A stretch of 64,000 nucleotides of DNA from Oscillospiraceae bacterium (GCA_017550285.1 JAFZPP010000017.1:1-64000), one strand, 5' to 3'. Positions 41,661 through 51,161 are shown, numbered from the stretch's first letter. Notes: generated by a model from the sequence alone, not told the origin. Numbers and translations are program-made.

Positions 41661-42968
41661 TCATTGCATTGCGGCATCGAGCGCAGCAAGCGCTCTGTCA
41701 GCATATGCCTGATATTTTTTCTGCTTGCCGTCCCTGCCGCGGAATTTTGCATCGAGCATCGGCAGGATGCCCATATTCGCGCCCATGGGCTGCAAATTCT
41801 CCTGATAGGGATCGGTGATATAGTTTGTCAGTGCACCGAGCATGGTTTCCGGCGGCAGAATCAGCGGCTCTTCCCCGCGGATTGCCCGCACGGTATTGAT
41901 TCCTGCGAGAATGCCGCTGCCTGCGGATTCCATATAGCCCTCCACGCCGGTCATCTGCCCTGCAAAGCGGATGCGCGGTTCCTTGCGGAGCGCATAGGTC
42001 TTGTCGAGCAGCTTCGGGGAATCGAGAAAGCTGTTGCGGTGCATGACGCCGTACCGGACAAACTCTGCATGTTCCAGCCCCGGAATCATTGAAAATACGC
42101 GCTTTTGCTCGCCCCATTTAAGATTCGTCTGAAATCCGACAAGATTCCAGAGCGTGCCCTCACTGTTCTCCTTGCGAAGCTGCAAAACAGCATAGGGACG
42201 TCTGCCGGTATGCGGGTCGGTCAGTCCGACAGGCTTCATCATGCCGTAGCGGATTGCATCCTCACCGCGCTTTGCCAGCACCTCGACGGGCATGCAGCCC
42301 TCGTAGACGCGCAGCGCCTCCTGCTCAAAATCATGGAGCGGTGCCGATTCTGCATGAATCAGCGCCTCATAAAACGCAAGATATTCCTCTTTTGTCATCG
42401 GGCAGTTCAGATAATCTGCAGTGCCCTTGCCGTAGCGCGAAGCATAGAACGCTCTGTCCATGGAGACGCTCTCACCGGTGACGATCGGTGCCGCCGCATC
42501 ATAGAAATACAGAGATTTTCCGGTCAGCGCGGCAATCGGTTCATGCAGTGCATCGGAGGTCAGCGGACCGGTTGCGATGATGACATCCCCTTCCGGAATC
42601 GCCGCAATCTCCTGATTGACAACCGTAATATTCGGGTGAGACCGGATTTTTTCGGTGACAAGTGCAGAGAAGCGTTCTCTGTCCACGGCAAGCGCGCCGC
42701 CCGCCTCGACGGCACATGCCTCCGCGCAGGGAACCAGCAGCGACCCCAGCCGCCGCATCTCCTCTTTGAGCAGTCCGGCAGCGGAATCAATCCGCGATGC
42801 TTTCAGCGAATTGGAGCAGACCAGCTCGGCAAAATCCGGTGAATGATGCGCCGGAGAATATTTCTGCGGCTTCATCTCATAAAGCGTCACCGGAATCCCT
42901 GCCTGCGCAACCGCCCATGCAGCCTCGCAGCCTGCCATGCCTGCCCCGACAACCGTCACCGCACTCAC
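41661..42968 (-). CDS. trmFO: Folate-dependent tRNA (uracil-5-)-methyltransferase TrmFO
   Basis: TrmFO methylates U54 of tRNA to ribothymidine using methylene-tetrahydrofolate and FAD. The 435-residue protein begins with the FAD motif VTVVGAGMAGCEAAWA. It has ELVCSNSLKAS, FYDAAAPIVTGES, KRGEDAIRYGMMKPVGL and FAGQMTGVEGYMES, all family signatures. The start is a GTG overlapping the topA stop as GTGA. Gene order topA-trmFO is conserved in Firmicutes. Confidence 0.97.
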   Translation of the reverse strand: MSAVTVVGAGMAGCEAAWAVAQAGIPVTLYEMKPQKYSPAHHSPDFAELVCSNSLKASRIDSAAGLLKEEMRRLGSLLVPCAEACAVEAGGALAVDRERFSALVTEKIRSHPNITVVNQEIAAIPEGDVIIATGPLTSDALHEPIAALTGKSLYFYDAAAPIVTGESVSMDRAFYASRYGKGTADYLNCPMTKEEYLAFYEALIHAESAPLHDFEQEALRVYEGCMPVEVLAKRGEDAIRYGMMKPVGLTDPHTGRRPYAVLQLRKENSEGTLWNLVGFQTNLKWGEQKRVFSMIPGLEHAEFVRYGVMHRNSFLDSPKLLDKTYALRKEPRIRFAGQMTGVEGYMESAGSGILAGINTVRAIRGEEPLILPPETMLGALTNYITDPYQENLQPMGANMGILPMLDAKFRGRDGKQKKYQAYADRALAALDAAMQ

Positions 42969-45046
42969 AGCGGTCTCTCGTAGCCGCAGTCCGGCTTTTC
43001 ACAGACGAGCTTGCCGGCTCTGCCGCCCTTCTTGAACAGCGTATTCTTGCACTTCGGGCAGCGGTCCTCGACCGGCGTGCTCCATGTCATGAAGTTGCAC
43101 TCCGGATAGCCCTCGCAGCCGTAGAAGCTGCGTCCCTTCTTGGATTTCTTGAGAATGATCTTCTTGCCGCAGAGCGGGCAGAAGCCCTTGGTCGGCGTGA
43201 CGATCTTCTTGGTATTGCGGCAGTCCGGAAAACCGGAGCACGCAAGGAATTTGCCGAATCTGCCGATCTTAATGACCATCGGCTTGCCGCAGACATCGCA
43301 GACCTCGTCGGTCTCCTCGTCCGGCACGCGCAGGCGCTTGCCGTCCATTGCCTTCTCGGCGCTTTCGAGCGTCTTCTCGAAATTATCGTAGAATTTGCGC
43401 AGGGATTCGACCCAGTCGGTCTTGCCCTGCTCGACGCCGTCGAGATCGGATTCCATATCGGCAGTGAATTTCACATCGACAATCTGCTTGAACTGATCCT
43501 TCATCAGCTCCGTCGTGACCTCACCGAGCGAGGTCGGCTTGAGCTGCTTGCCGTCGCGCTCAACATACATGCGCGAGAGGATCGTGCTGACCGTCGCCGC
43601 ATAGGTACTCGGTCTGCCGATGCCGTTCTCCTCGAGCGCCTTGATCAGCGTTGCTTCGGTATATCTGGAAGGCGGCTGCGTAAAGTGCTGATTGCCGTCG
43701 AGCGATTTCAGCTTGAGCGGATCGCCCTCGGTCAGCGGCGGCAGCTCTTTGTTATCCTCATCATTCTGTGCGCCGTCCTTCGCCTCGACATAGAGCTTGG
43801 TAAAGCCGTCAAATTTGACGCTGTAGCCCGATGCGCGGAAGAGGCAGTTGTTCGCCTCGATCTCCGCAGAAACGGTATCGAGCTGACAGCTTGCCATCTG
43901 GCTTGCGATGAAGCGCTCCCAGATCAGCTTATAGAGCTTATACTGATCGGTCGTCAGGCTGTCCTTGACCTGATCCGGCGTCAGATTCGGCATGGAGGGA
44001 CGGATTGCTTCGTGCGCGTCCTGTGCGCCCTTCTTGGTCTTGAAGGTACGCGGTGACGCAGGCAGATACTGCTTACCGTATGCGCCTCTGATATATTCCG
44101 CAGCGGCAGCCTTCGCCTCATCGGAGATGCGCAGGCTGTCGGTACGCATATAGGTAATCAGACCGACTGCACCGAGCTCAGGGATTTCCACGCCTTCATA
44201 GAGCTCCTGTGCAGCTTTCATCGTTCTGCGCGCCTGGAAGCCCATGCGGCGGGATGCCTCCTGCTGGAGCGTGGATGTGATAAAGGGCGGTGCAGGCTGT
44301 CTGCTGGTGACACGTTTTTTCACAGATTTTACGATAAAATCCGCACCGTCGAGCGACTTGAGAATCTTGTCTGCATCTTCGCCGGAAGCAAGCTCCGCCT
44401 TTTTGCCGTCCACTTCTGCGAGATGTGCCGCGAAGACCTTGCGCGAGGATTTCGCAGTCAGCTTTGCGTCGATGGACCAGTATTCACGCGGCTGGAATGC
44501 GCGGATTTCGTTTTCTCTGTCCACGACCAGACGCACCGCGACCGACTGCACTCTGCCTGCGGAGAGTCCGCGGCGGATTTTGCGCCAGAGGAACGGGCTG
44601 AGCTGATAGCCGACAATCCGGTCGAGGATGCGGCGTGCCTGCTGCGCATTGACAAGGTCCAAGTCGATCTTGTGCGGATGCGACATACCTGCCTGCACAC
44701 CGGTCTTGGTAATCTCATTGAATTCGACGCGGTTATTCTGCTCGGTATCGAGTCCGAGCAGCTGCGCCAGATGCCATGAAATCGCTTCACCTTCGCGGTC
44801 CGGGTCCGTTGCGAGCCAGACGCGCGTGCTTTTCTTTGCGCGCGATTTCAGGTCCTTGATAACATCCTCTTTGCCCTTCATCTCGATATAGGTCGGCTCA
44901 AAATCATGCTCAATATCGACACTGAGCTTGGACTTCGGCAGATCGCGCACATGTCCCATGGATGCGACGACCTCAAAGCCGGTACCGAGATATTTCTGAA
45001 TGGTTTTCGCCTTTGCAGGCGACTCAACGATCACAAGTTCTGACAT
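42965..45046 (-). CDS. topA: DNA topoisomerase I
   Basis: TopA relaxes negative supercoils. The 693-residue protein begins with the Toprim domain (ELVIVESPAKAKTIQKYLG, then LATDPDREGEAISWHLAQ). It has the catalytic-tyrosine motif GLITYMRTDSLRIS and the segment DAHEAIRP. The C-terminus holds three C4 zinc-ribbon modules starting near CDVCGKPM, CPLCGKKI and CPKCKNTL, the usual number for Firmicutes. It lies between dprA and trmFO with short gaps, as in Bacillus. Confidence 0.98.
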   Translation of the reverse strand: MSELVIVESPAKAKTIQKYLGTGFEVVASMGHVRDLPKSKLSVDIEHDFEPTYIEMKGKEDVIKDLKSRAKKSTRVWLATDPDREGEAISWHLAQLLGLDTEQNNRVEFNEITKTGVQAGMSHPHKIDLDLVNAQQARRILDRIVGYQLSPFLWRKIRRGLSAGRVQSVAVRLVVDRENEIRAFQPREYWSIDAKLTAKSSRKVFAAHLAEVDGKKAELASGEDADKILKSLDGADFIVKSVKKRVTSRQPAPPFITSTLQQEASRRMGFQARRTMKAAQELYEGVEIPELGAVGLITYMRTDSLRISDEAKAAAAEYIRGAYGKQYLPASPRTFKTKKGAQDAHEAIRPSMPNLTPDQVKDSLTTDQYKLYKLIWERFIASQMASCQLDTVSAEIEANNCLFRASGYSVKFDGFTKLYVEAKDGAQNDEDNKELPPLTEGDPLKLKSLDGNQHFTQPPSRYTEATLIKALEENGIGRPSTYAATVSTILSRMYVERDGKQLKPTSLGEVTTELMKDQFKQIVDVKFTADMESDLDGVEQGKTDWVESLRKFYDNFEKTLESAEKAMDGKRLRVPDEETDEVCDVCGKPMVIKIGRFGKFLACSGFPDCRNTKKIVTPTKGFCPLCGKKIILKKSKKGRSFYGCEGYPECNFMTWSTPVEDRCPKCKNTLFKKGGRAGKLVCEKPDCGYERPL

Positions 45047-45099
45047 GATTCATAATCCTTCCCGCGGGCATTCCGCCCGATTGTATCTCATCTGTGCAA
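45047..45099 (+). repeat. Possible degenerate copy of the REP-like palindrome
   Basis: TTCCCGCGGGCATTCCGCCCG in the short dprA-topA gap resembles the palindrome at 28740. The GATCAATT core motif is missing, so this is tentative. Confidence 0.3.
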
Positions 45100-46350
45100 T
45101 CAGCATGCTCTGTAATGCTTGCCGAACAGCGTTTCCACAAAGCCGTCCAGTTCCAGCATTGTCAGCTCACTGAGCAGCGTTGAAAGGTCCATATCCAGCG
45201 CTGCCGCGATATCGTCTGCATAGGTATCGCCGCATTCGCGCAGATACTGCACAATCGCCCTGCCCGCTTCACTTTCGGGCAGCGGCTTTTCATCCTTCTC
45301 CGGCGCCGGCGGTGCAGCTTTCACCGGCTCCGTGACGGCATCGGCAGTATCCGCAGCCGGAATCTGCGGCTGCTGTGTCTGCGTCTGCGCTGCAAAGACC
45401 AGCCGTTCCGAATCGCGCAGTACCGGTTCAGGCTGCTGCATATACTGCGGATACCGGCTATAATAGGACATCAGAATATCCTCATAGCTCATCAGCGGAA
45501 ACGCGCCGTCGCGCAGCATCGGAATCACGCCGCGGTAGCGCGGATCGAAAATATCCGCCGGCGGGACGCAGTAGAGATATCTGCCCTGATCGACCGCATG
45601 CTGCGCCGTACTGAGCGAGCCGCTGCGCTCTGCCGCCTCCATGACGGCAGACGCCTCGCAGAGACCGCTGAGGATTCTGTTCCGGCGCGGAAAATTCGCC
45701 GGAAAGGGCTGCGTCCCGGGCAGATACTCCGAGATCAGCAGACCCTGATCAGAGGAGAGCATCCGTTCGCGCAGAACCTGATGCTCCCGCGGATAATTGA
45801 CATTGATGCCGCAGCCGATCACGGCAACGGTCGCACCGCCGTTGTCGAGGGCTGCCGTATGTGCAATGCCGTCCACGCCCTTCGCAAAGCCGCTGACAAT
45901 CACAAAGTTCCTGCGGCTCAGCTCCCCGACGATGTAATTCGTCACGCGCTCGGTATAGGGCGAGGGATGCCTTGTGCCGACAACTGCCAGACTGAGCGGA
46001 TTCCCGAGCAGAGCAAGATTGCCCTTCGCCGTCAGCAGAACGGGCGGCGTCCCGATATTGCGCAGCACGGAAGGATATTCTTCGCTGTCAATCGGCAGCA
46101 GCGCTATTTCATGACTGCGGCAGAAATAGACAATGCTGTCCGCCTCGCCGATCGAATGTGCAGACATCGCCTTCTGCACACCAGCCGGCAGATCGCGGTA
46201 TCTTCCCGCCTGCACTGCTTCATACACATCCTGCGGCGAATCCGCCTGCTGCAAATATTGCAGGAGCTTTGTGCTGCCCGCACCGAATACCAGCGACAGC
46301 CAGACCCAGTAGCGCAGCATCTCCGGATCGGTTTTCTGCTGCAATTCCAT
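45100..46350 (-). CDS. dprA: DNA-processing protein DprA
   Basis: DprA binds incoming single-stranded DNA and loads RecA during natural transformation. The 416-residue protein has an N-terminal SAM-like helical domain. The Rossmann-like core has LAVVGTRHPSPYTERV, VSGFAKGVDGIAHTAAL, AVIGCGINVNYPREH, FPRRNRILSGL and AAERSGSLSTAQHAVDQGR. A C-terminal winged-helix (DprA_WH) ends the protein after a Pro/Ala-rich linker (about 320-350). No other competence gene is in the window. It precedes topA as in Bacillus. Confidence 0.96.
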   Translation of the reverse strand: MELQQKTDPEMLRYWVWLSLVFGAGSTKLLQYLQQADSPQDVYEAVQAGRYRDLPAGVQKAMSAHSIGEADSIVYFCRSHEIALLPIDSEEYPSVLRNIGTPPVLLTAKGNLALLGNPLSLAVVGTRHPSPYTERVTNYIVGELSRRNFVIVSGFAKGVDGIAHTAALDNGGATVAVIGCGINVNYPREHQVLRERMLSSDQGLLISEYLPGTQPFPANFPRRNRILSGLCEASAVMEAAERSGSLSTAQHAVDQGRYLYCVPPADIFDPRYRGVIPMLRDGAFPLMSYEDILMSYYSRYPQYMQQPEPVLRDSERLVFAAQTQTQQPQIPAADTADAVTEPVKAAPPAPEKDEKPLPESEAGRAIVQYLRECGDTYADDIAAALDMDLSTLLSELTMLELDGFVETLFGKHYRAC

Positions 46351-46380
46351 TCTCTCACCGCCCCTTCCGCATGTTTCCGT

Positions 46381-47175
46381 TCAGCTCTTTGCCATTTCCC
46401 AGAGGAACAGTCCCGCCGCCATTGCCGCATTCAGCGAATTGGATGCAGGCGACATCGGGATTGTCAGGCGCTTCTCACAGGCAGCGCTGATCTCCCGCGG
46501 CAGACCGTTTCCCTCATTGCCGATCAGCACGACCGCGCCGCGGCAGAAATCATAACCGCCGAGCAATTCCGCATCCCTGTCCACCACGGCGGCACAGGTC
46601 GGCAGCGAGACTGCGCGGCAATGTGCAAAAAATGCATCCATATCCGTCAGACGCATCAGCGGCAGCCGGAACAGTGCGCCCATGCTGCTGCGGATTGTCT
46701 TGGGATTATACAGATCGCAGCACTGAAACAGATACAGCCCGTCGGTGCCGAGTGCCTCCGCCGTTCGCAGGATCGCACCGAGATTCGAGGGGTCCTGTAC
46801 GCAGTGCAGCAGCATATTCCGCGTGCCGTGTGCAGGCAGCTCCGCCTTCTCCGGCAGCATCTCCGCAATCGCAAAAATGCCCTGTGCCGTTTCGGTATCG
46901 GCGATCTCCTTTGCGAGCGCATCCGAGATCAGAAGGGTCTGCTGCGGCACCTGCGCAGACGGGATTTCCCTGCCGTACTGTTCCCTTGCCTTTTCTGTCC
47001 AGAGCAGCGCACGAAGCCGGACGCCCGAAGAAAGCGCATCGAGAATCAGCCTGCCGCCTTCCATTGCAAACGCACGGTTCTTCTCACGAAACGTGCGGCT
47101 GCGATTGAGATTCACAAAGAGCTTTACGGTCCTGTTTCCGGTTCCGGACTGCAAAATCTCAGCGGTCTGCGGCAT
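46381..47175 (-). CDS. TrmH/SpoU-family RNA 2'-O-methyltransferase
   Basis: The 264-residue protein has an N-terminal substrate-binding domain (VNLNRSRTFREKNRAFAMEGGRLI) and a C-terminal SPOUT knot. The three SpoU motifs are present: NLGAILRTAEALG, VVLIGNEGNGLPREI and IPMSPASNSLNAAMAAGL. It methylates ribose in rRNA or tRNA using S-adenosylmethionine; the exact target is unknown. ATG 47175 was chosen because AAAGGGG lies 8 bases upstream; a GTG two codons earlier lies closer. It follows the rplT terminator and precedes dprA. Confidence 0.93.
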   Translation of the reverse strand: MPQTAEILQSGTGNRTVKLFVNLNRSRTFREKNRAFAMEGGRLILDALSSGVRLRALLWTEKAREQYGREIPSAQVPQQTLLISDALAKEIADTETAQGIFAIAEMLPEKAELPAHGTRNMLLHCVQDPSNLGAILRTAEALGTDGLYLFQCCDLYNPKTIRSSMGALFRLPLMRLTDMDAFFAHCRAVSLPTCAAVVDRDAELLGGYDFCRGAVVLIGNEGNGLPREISAACEKRLTIPMSPASNSLNAAMAAGLFLWEMAKS

Positions 47176-47204
47176 GTTCACTGCCCCTTTCTAAAGTTCA
47201 TAAC

Positions 47205-47245
47205 AAACAACAAACACGCTCTGACGATTCCGAGAGAGCGTGTTT
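47205..47245 (-). terminator. Terminator after rplT
   Basis: On the minus strand AAACACGCTCT pairs perfectly with AGAGCGTGTTT, followed by a T-rich tail. It lies 12 bases after the rplT stop. Confidence 0.88.
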
Positions 47246-47256
47246 GATATAATGCA

Positions 47257-47610
47257 TTACAGAGCTGCCTTTGCCTTTTCGACAATCGCAGTAAAGCCGG
47301 CAGGGTCATGAATTGCAATCTCGGAGAGCATCTTGCGGTTCAGGGTGATGCCAGCCTTGTTGCAGCCGTTCATGAACGTGGAGTAGTTCATGCCGTTGAG
47401 CTTGCAAGCCGCAGAGATACGGGTGATCCACAGTCTGCGGAAGAAGCGCTTGTTCTGCTTTCTGCCGATGTAAGCATACTGACCGGACTTCATGACAGCC
47501 TGCTTCGCCATCTTGAAGTGCTTGGATTTGCTGCCCCAGTAGCCCTTTGCGAGCTTCAGGACCTTATTTCTTCTCTTGCGCGTCATCATTGCGCCCTTAA
47601 TACGAGCCAT
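47257..47610 (-). CDS. rplT: 50S ribosomal protein L20
   Basis: L20 is an early assembly protein of the large subunit and in Firmicutes represses its own operon by binding the infC leader. The 117-residue protein begins [26 protein letters not shown] and has the family segments [26 protein letters not shown] and [15 protein letters not shown] precedes ATG 47610. It is the last gene of the infC-rpmI-rplT operon. Confidence 0.98.
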   Translation of the reverse strand: MARIKGAMMTRKRRNKVLKLAKGYWGSKSKHFKMAKQAVMKSGQYAYIGRKQNKRFFRRLWITRISAACKLNGMNYSTFMNGCNKAGITLNRKMLSEIAIHDPAGFTAIVEKAKAAL

Positions 47611-47684
47611 TTCGTTTTACCTCCGTAACAATAGTCCGCCGCATTCCCTGCGGCATTCAGTTCAGTTTCAGTACAAGGTCCCGA

Positions 47685-47903
47685 TTACTTGTAAGGAACC
47701 ATTTCGCGGATCGTCGGTGCATTTGCGGCACTTGCAACGCCTGCATTTCTCGCAATACGCTTGACCTTCTTATCCTTCGATACGAGGCGATGACGCTTGT
47801 AAGCGTGCTGGAACTTGACCTTTCCGCTGCCGGTGACCTGAAAACGCTTCTTTGCACCGGAGTGAGTCTTAACCTTAATCTTCTTAACCTTAACGGCTGC
47901 CAT
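47685..47903 (-). CDS. rpmI: 50S ribosomal protein L35
   Basis: The 72-residue basic protein is a little longer than most L35 proteins (about 65). An N-terminal stretch [21 protein letters not shown] contains the conserved [24 protein letters not shown] follows, and the C-terminus is less regular ([17 protein letters not shown]). The position between infC and rplT confirms it. AGGAGG precedes ATG 47903. Confidence 0.96.
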   Translation of the reverse strand: MAAVKVKKIKVKTHSGAKKRFQVTGSGKVKFQHAYKRHRLVSKDKKVKRIARNAGVASAANAPTIREMVPYK

Positions 47904-47987
47904 GGATTCGTCCTCCTTGTAAATTCGTTGTATATGATCACGTCAGGCAGCAGGCACTGCCCTCATAGACGCTGCATATCCTTTGCT

Positions 47988-48602
47988 TTATGCTTCCTCT
48001 GCCGCTTCCTCCGCGGCAGTCTCCGCCGGAGCCTCCTGCGGCTTCTGCGGCTTTGCCTTCTTTGCAGACTTGTCGCCCTTTTCCGGCTTTGTCTGCTTCG
48101 GCGACATGAACATCACGATTGCTCTGCCCTCCATTTTCGGCGGCTTGTCAACCACTGCGACGTCACCGATCTCATCACGGTAGCGCTCCAGCAGCTCCTC
48201 GCCCAGATGCGGGTGTGCAATGGCACGCTTGCGGAACCGCACAGAAACCTTCACCTTATCGCCGCCCTGCAAGAATTTCTTGCCCTGTGCGACCTTGGTT
48301 TCAAAGTCATGCGTATCAATCGCGGAAAACATGCGAATCTCCTTGATTTCAACAATGCGCTGATTCTTCCGTGCTTCCTTCTCGCGCTTCTGCTGCTCAA
48401 AGCAGTATTTGCCGTAATCCATCACACGGCAGACAGGCGGCGTCGCCTGCGGCGCGATCTTGACCAGATCAAGATTCTGATCATATGCGAGCTTCTGTGC
48501 ATCCTTTGCGGACATCACACCTTTTTTCTCGCCGTCCGCGTCGATCACGAGTACCTCACGGTCACGGATCTCCTCATTGATTTGCAGTTCCTGCTTGCTA
48601 AT
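47988..48602 (-). CDS. infC: Translation initiation factor IF-3
   Basis: IF-3 keeps ribosomal subunits apart and proofreads start codons. The 204-residue protein has the N-domain (ISKQELQINEEIRDREV), the linker MDYGKYCFEQQKREKEARKNQ and the C-domain (HDFETKVAQGKKFLQGGDKVKVSVRF), plus an extra Lys/Pro/Ala/Glu-rich tail of about 35 residues. The preferred start is ATT at 48602, 9 bases after AGGAGG, as in Bacillus and E. coli where the rare AUU codon allows self-control. A TTG two codons upstream (48608) lies only 3 bases from that site. Confidence 0.95.
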   Translation of the reverse strand: MSKQELQINEEIRDREVLVIDADGEKKGVMSAKDAQKLAYDQNLDLVKIAPQATPPVCRVMDYGKYCFEQQKREKEARKNQRIVEIKEIRMFSAIDTHDFETKVAQGKKFLQGGDKVKVSVRFRKRAIAHPHLGEELLERYRDEIGDVAVVDKPPKMEGRAIVMFMSPKQTKPEKGDKSAKKAKPQKPQEAPAETAAEEAAEEA

Positions 48603-48629
48603 CGCCAAGCACCTCCTTTATGATCATGC

Positions 48630-48682
48630 AAAAAAAACAAAACAGAGAGAGCAAGGACGGATCATCCGCTGCTCTCTCTGTT
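48630..48682 (-). terminator. Attenuator-like terminator in the infC leader
   Basis: AACAGAGAGAGC and GCTCTCTCTGTT form a perfect 12-base stem followed by TTTGTTTTTTTT on the minus strand. It lies between the promoter and infC, so transcription must be able to read through. Bacillus regulates this operon by L20-dependent termination in its leader. Confidence 0.85.
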
Positions 48683-48787
48683 CACAGTTCATATCAAACC
48701 GTTTCCGGTCTTTGAAATCATGAATCAGATTACCGCTTTGCACTTCGCTGGCGGTGAGAACCGGAGTTCCGCTTGCAATCCTTGAAT

Positions 48788-48816
48788 ATTTTACATGATT
48801 TCCTCATAAAAGTCAA
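48788..48816 (-). promoter_or_regulatory. Sigma-A promoter of the infC-rpmI-rplT operon
   Basis: The minus strand reads TTGACT, 17 bases, TAAAAT, about 185 bases before infC. Confidence 0.82.
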
Positions 48817-48915
48817 GTGCGCGCCGCCGAATTTATGATTTTGCACAGTGAACGGGCAAAGCACTCCGACTATTTTCAGCAAACACTTACAAAGGCATCT
48901 GCTTCTCTGCGGGTA

Positions 48916-50847
48916 TCAGTCCCAGTCCGGAAATCCGGCAATGATTTTTGCGATATATTGCAGGATCATGATATTATCATCGGCGCTCAGACCGTCTATG
49001 CCGTCGCATTCGGCATTGATCTTGCCCTGCGCCGTGACCTCTGCGCCCGCATCCTCTGCAAGAAAACGTGCCAGCAGCACCGCATCCGAAACATCCACGT
49101 TTCCGTCGCAGTTGACGTCGCCGGTCCCTGCGCCGAGTTTCTCCGCCGCGGATGTTTCCGCAGTTGTTGTGGTTGTCACGGTCTCCGTAGTAGTTGTTGT
49201 TGCAGTTTCGGCAGTTGTCGTTGTTGTCTCCGTGATTGTGGTCGTCGTGCTCTCGGTGGTCGTGGTTTCGGTCGTGGTTTCAGTGGTCTCCGCAGGCTTT
49301 GCAAACACTGCTGCAAAATAGTTCACGCAGTTCTGCGAGGTGAAATTGCTGCCGAGCGTAACCGATTCACCCTTCTTCACATCTCTTACAAAGACGGTGA
49401 ATTCCTCGCCGTTTGAGCTGAAAAGCTGCGTCCGCATATGGGTAAAATCCTTGAGCCAGCTTGCATTCAGCTGCTCGGCGGAAAGGCTCTGAATCACGCG
49501 CACATCCATATATACGCTCAGGGTCAGGTCTTCCGCAGCGGTCAGCGTCGCCAGATCGCCGGAGAACTTTTTGGAATCGCATGCAGTCCGGATCAGCTCG
49601 CCACCCGAAGCGGGCGTGTTACCTTCACCGGCAACGGTATAATCACGGTCGCCGAACATTTTGCTGCCGACGCCGAAATTCTCCTCAATGCCCCAGCTCG
49701 CGCCGTTAACGGAATCATTGACAACAAGCTGCGCAATCAGCTTGCTGCTGTATTCCGGCATCTGCGGCAGGTCCTCCGGTTCATCCTGCGAGCCGTCGGT
49801 CGGCAGCAGTGCAAGACTGACAATATTCTTGCCCCAGTTGCCGTACCACGCATAGCCGGTTCTGCGCTCCTGCGAGATTTCCATGACATTGTAATGCACG
49901 GAGCTGTCGCGGTCGGAGAAGAGCGGTCTGTCCGTATTCAGTTCATAGAAGCGCGCCCAGAGCGGCGAAGCATTCGGATTCTCGCGGACGATCTTGTCAT
50001 CGCCGGATTTGACAAACTCGATGCCGGTCAGCGTGACCTTCTTGAACCACTCGATTGCGGTATTGACTGATTTGCGGATATCGGTCCGCGCGGGATTCTC
50101 CTTCGCATACTGATACAGGAACGTAATGATGCCGGCGCTCTCGCTGGTACAGTTTGAGGGCAGCTCATAGGCACGCGCCGCCGCAGGCTTGAGCGTATTT
50201 TCATCGTGCTGCTGACACCACGCCGCGCCGGAAATCTGCATGTCGAGCAGGCACTGGATGCCGTTCTCGAGCGAAGTCTTCGCCTTCTGCGCATAGGCAT
50301 CGCTGACCGCAGTGAAATCGCCGGATTTGCTGCTGATTTCTTTCATGATCTGGAGCACATGCACATAGGCGCCGTCATTGAGCGTGATATGCGCATGATA
50401 GGTGCCCGGCGTATTCAGGCACTGCATCCAGCCGCCGTTGCTGTACTGCATCTTAAACAGGCAGTCCACGCCGCGCATCGCGCAGTCAAGATACTTCTGC
50501 TGCTTCGTCTGCTGATATGTCCGCATCAGGAACCGGATCTGCGAGGTTGTCGCATCATTGTCAATCGTCGAATGCGCCCAGTCACCTGTATGCGCAGTTG
50601 TCATGCCCTTCTGCCAGCCGCCTTCATTGGCAACCTGATACTGAATGCACTCATCTGCAATTTTGATCGCCTCGCTGCCGGCAAACCAGCTCGCATCCTT
50701 TTTCAGAAAGCCTGACCAGTCATAGTCCGCCTCTGCGGCACTGACCGTCACGGCGTAATCCGGCTGCACGGCAGTCTGCGGCAGAGCAGCGGCGCTCCCG
50801 AGCAGCACCAGCGAAGCGCAAAGCCCTGCAATCATCTTCTGTTTCAC
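48916..50847 (-). CDS. Secreted PL10-family pectate lyase with dockerin
   Basis: This enzyme cleaves polygalacturonate by beta-elimination outside the cell. The 643-residue protein has a Sec signal peptide (about 1-37, ending VSAAEA). A catalytic domain of the Pel10 (alpha/alpha toroid) type has NEGGWQKGM near 75, STIDNDATTSQIRFL, YSNGGWMQ and ARFYELNTDRPLFSDRDSSVHYNV. A carbohydrate-binding-like beta domain (about 390-510) follows, then a Thr/Glu linker and a canonical dockerin (from 572) with loops GDVNCDGNVDVSDA and CDGIDGLSADD. The GTG at 50847 has better ribosome-site spacing than the ATG at 50853. Confidence 0.9.
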   Translation of the reverse strand: MKQKMIAGLCASLVLLGSAAALPQTAVQPDYAVTVSAAEADYDWSGFLKKDASWFAGSEAIKIADECIQYQVANEGGWQKGMTTAHTGDWAHSTIDNDATTSQIRFLMRTYQQTKQQKYLDCAMRGVDCLFKMQYSNGGWMQCLNTPGTYHAHITLNDGAYVHVLQIMKEISSKSGDFTAVSDAYAQKAKTSLENGIQCLLDMQISGAAWCQQHDENTLKPAAARAYELPSNCTSESAGIITFLYQYAKENPARTDIRKSVNTAIEWFKKVTLTGIEFVKSGDDKIVRENPNASPLWARFYELNTDRPLFSDRDSSVHYNVMEISQERRTGYAWYGNWGKNIVSLALLPTDGSQDEPEDLPQMPEYSSKLIAQLVVNDSVNGASWGIEENFGVGSKMFGDRDYTVAGEGNTPASGGELIRTACDSKKFSGDLATLTAAEDLTLSVYMDVRVIQSLSAEQLNASWLKDFTHMRTQLFSSNGEEFTVFVRDVKKGESVTLGSNFTSQNCVNYFAAVFAKPAETTETTTETTTTESTTTTITETTTTTAETATTTTTETVTTTTTAETSAAEKLGAGTGDVNCDGNVDVSDAVLLARFLAEDAGAEVTAQGKINAECDGIDGLSADDNIMILQYIAKIIAGFPDWD

Positions 50848-50904
50848 ATTCATTCCTCCCCCTGAAATACAAGCCGGACGGCACAGCTCCGGCATCTTAA
50901 TTTG

Positions 50905-50933
50905 ATTATAACGGATGTACGGGCAAATTGCAA
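50905..50933 (-). promoter_or_regulatory. Sigma-A promoter for the pectate lyase gene
   Basis: The minus strand reads TTGCAA, 17 bases, TATAAT, about 58 bases upstream of the start. Confidence 0.8.
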
Positions 50934-51073
50934 GTATCAAAACGCGCCGATCTATGACGGATTGTCTCAAACGCTGTGAATTTATGTTCCATATTGCAAA
51001 TTTTATGAGAATCATGCTTCATCCGTTCACAGAATATTTATAAAGTTGTACATATGAAACATGCGGTTTTTCG

Positions 51074-51102
51074 TTGACTTTTCGATACTTTTGTGATACA
51101 AT
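51074..51102 (+). promoter_or_regulatory. Sigma-A promoter for the GGDEF-DUF6106-nnr operon
   Basis: TTGACT is followed after 17 bases by TACAAT, 60 bases before ATG 51162. Confidence 0.85.
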
Positions 51103-51161
51103 ATAGATGTATTGACGCTATCGTTTCTGACCGAATCAATCTGCAAAGGGAGTGAACGCAT

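Larger units (their letters stand above)
48603..48915 (-). other. infC leader and region downstream of the pectate lyase gene
   Basis: From right to left it holds no gene (48817-48915, no clear terminator for the lyase gene), the infC promoter, about 105 bases of transcribed leader with internal complementarity (for example AACCGGAGTTCC around 48760), the attenuator hairpin and the infC ribosome site. Confidence 0.6.
50854..51161. other. Divergent intergenic region between pectate lyase and GGDEF genes
   Basis: It contains one promoter for each flanking gene (50905-50933 and 51074-51102). Between them lies an AT-rich stretch of about 140 bases in which I see no gene or strong hairpin. It is a plausible place for regulator binding. 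Confidence 0.5.
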
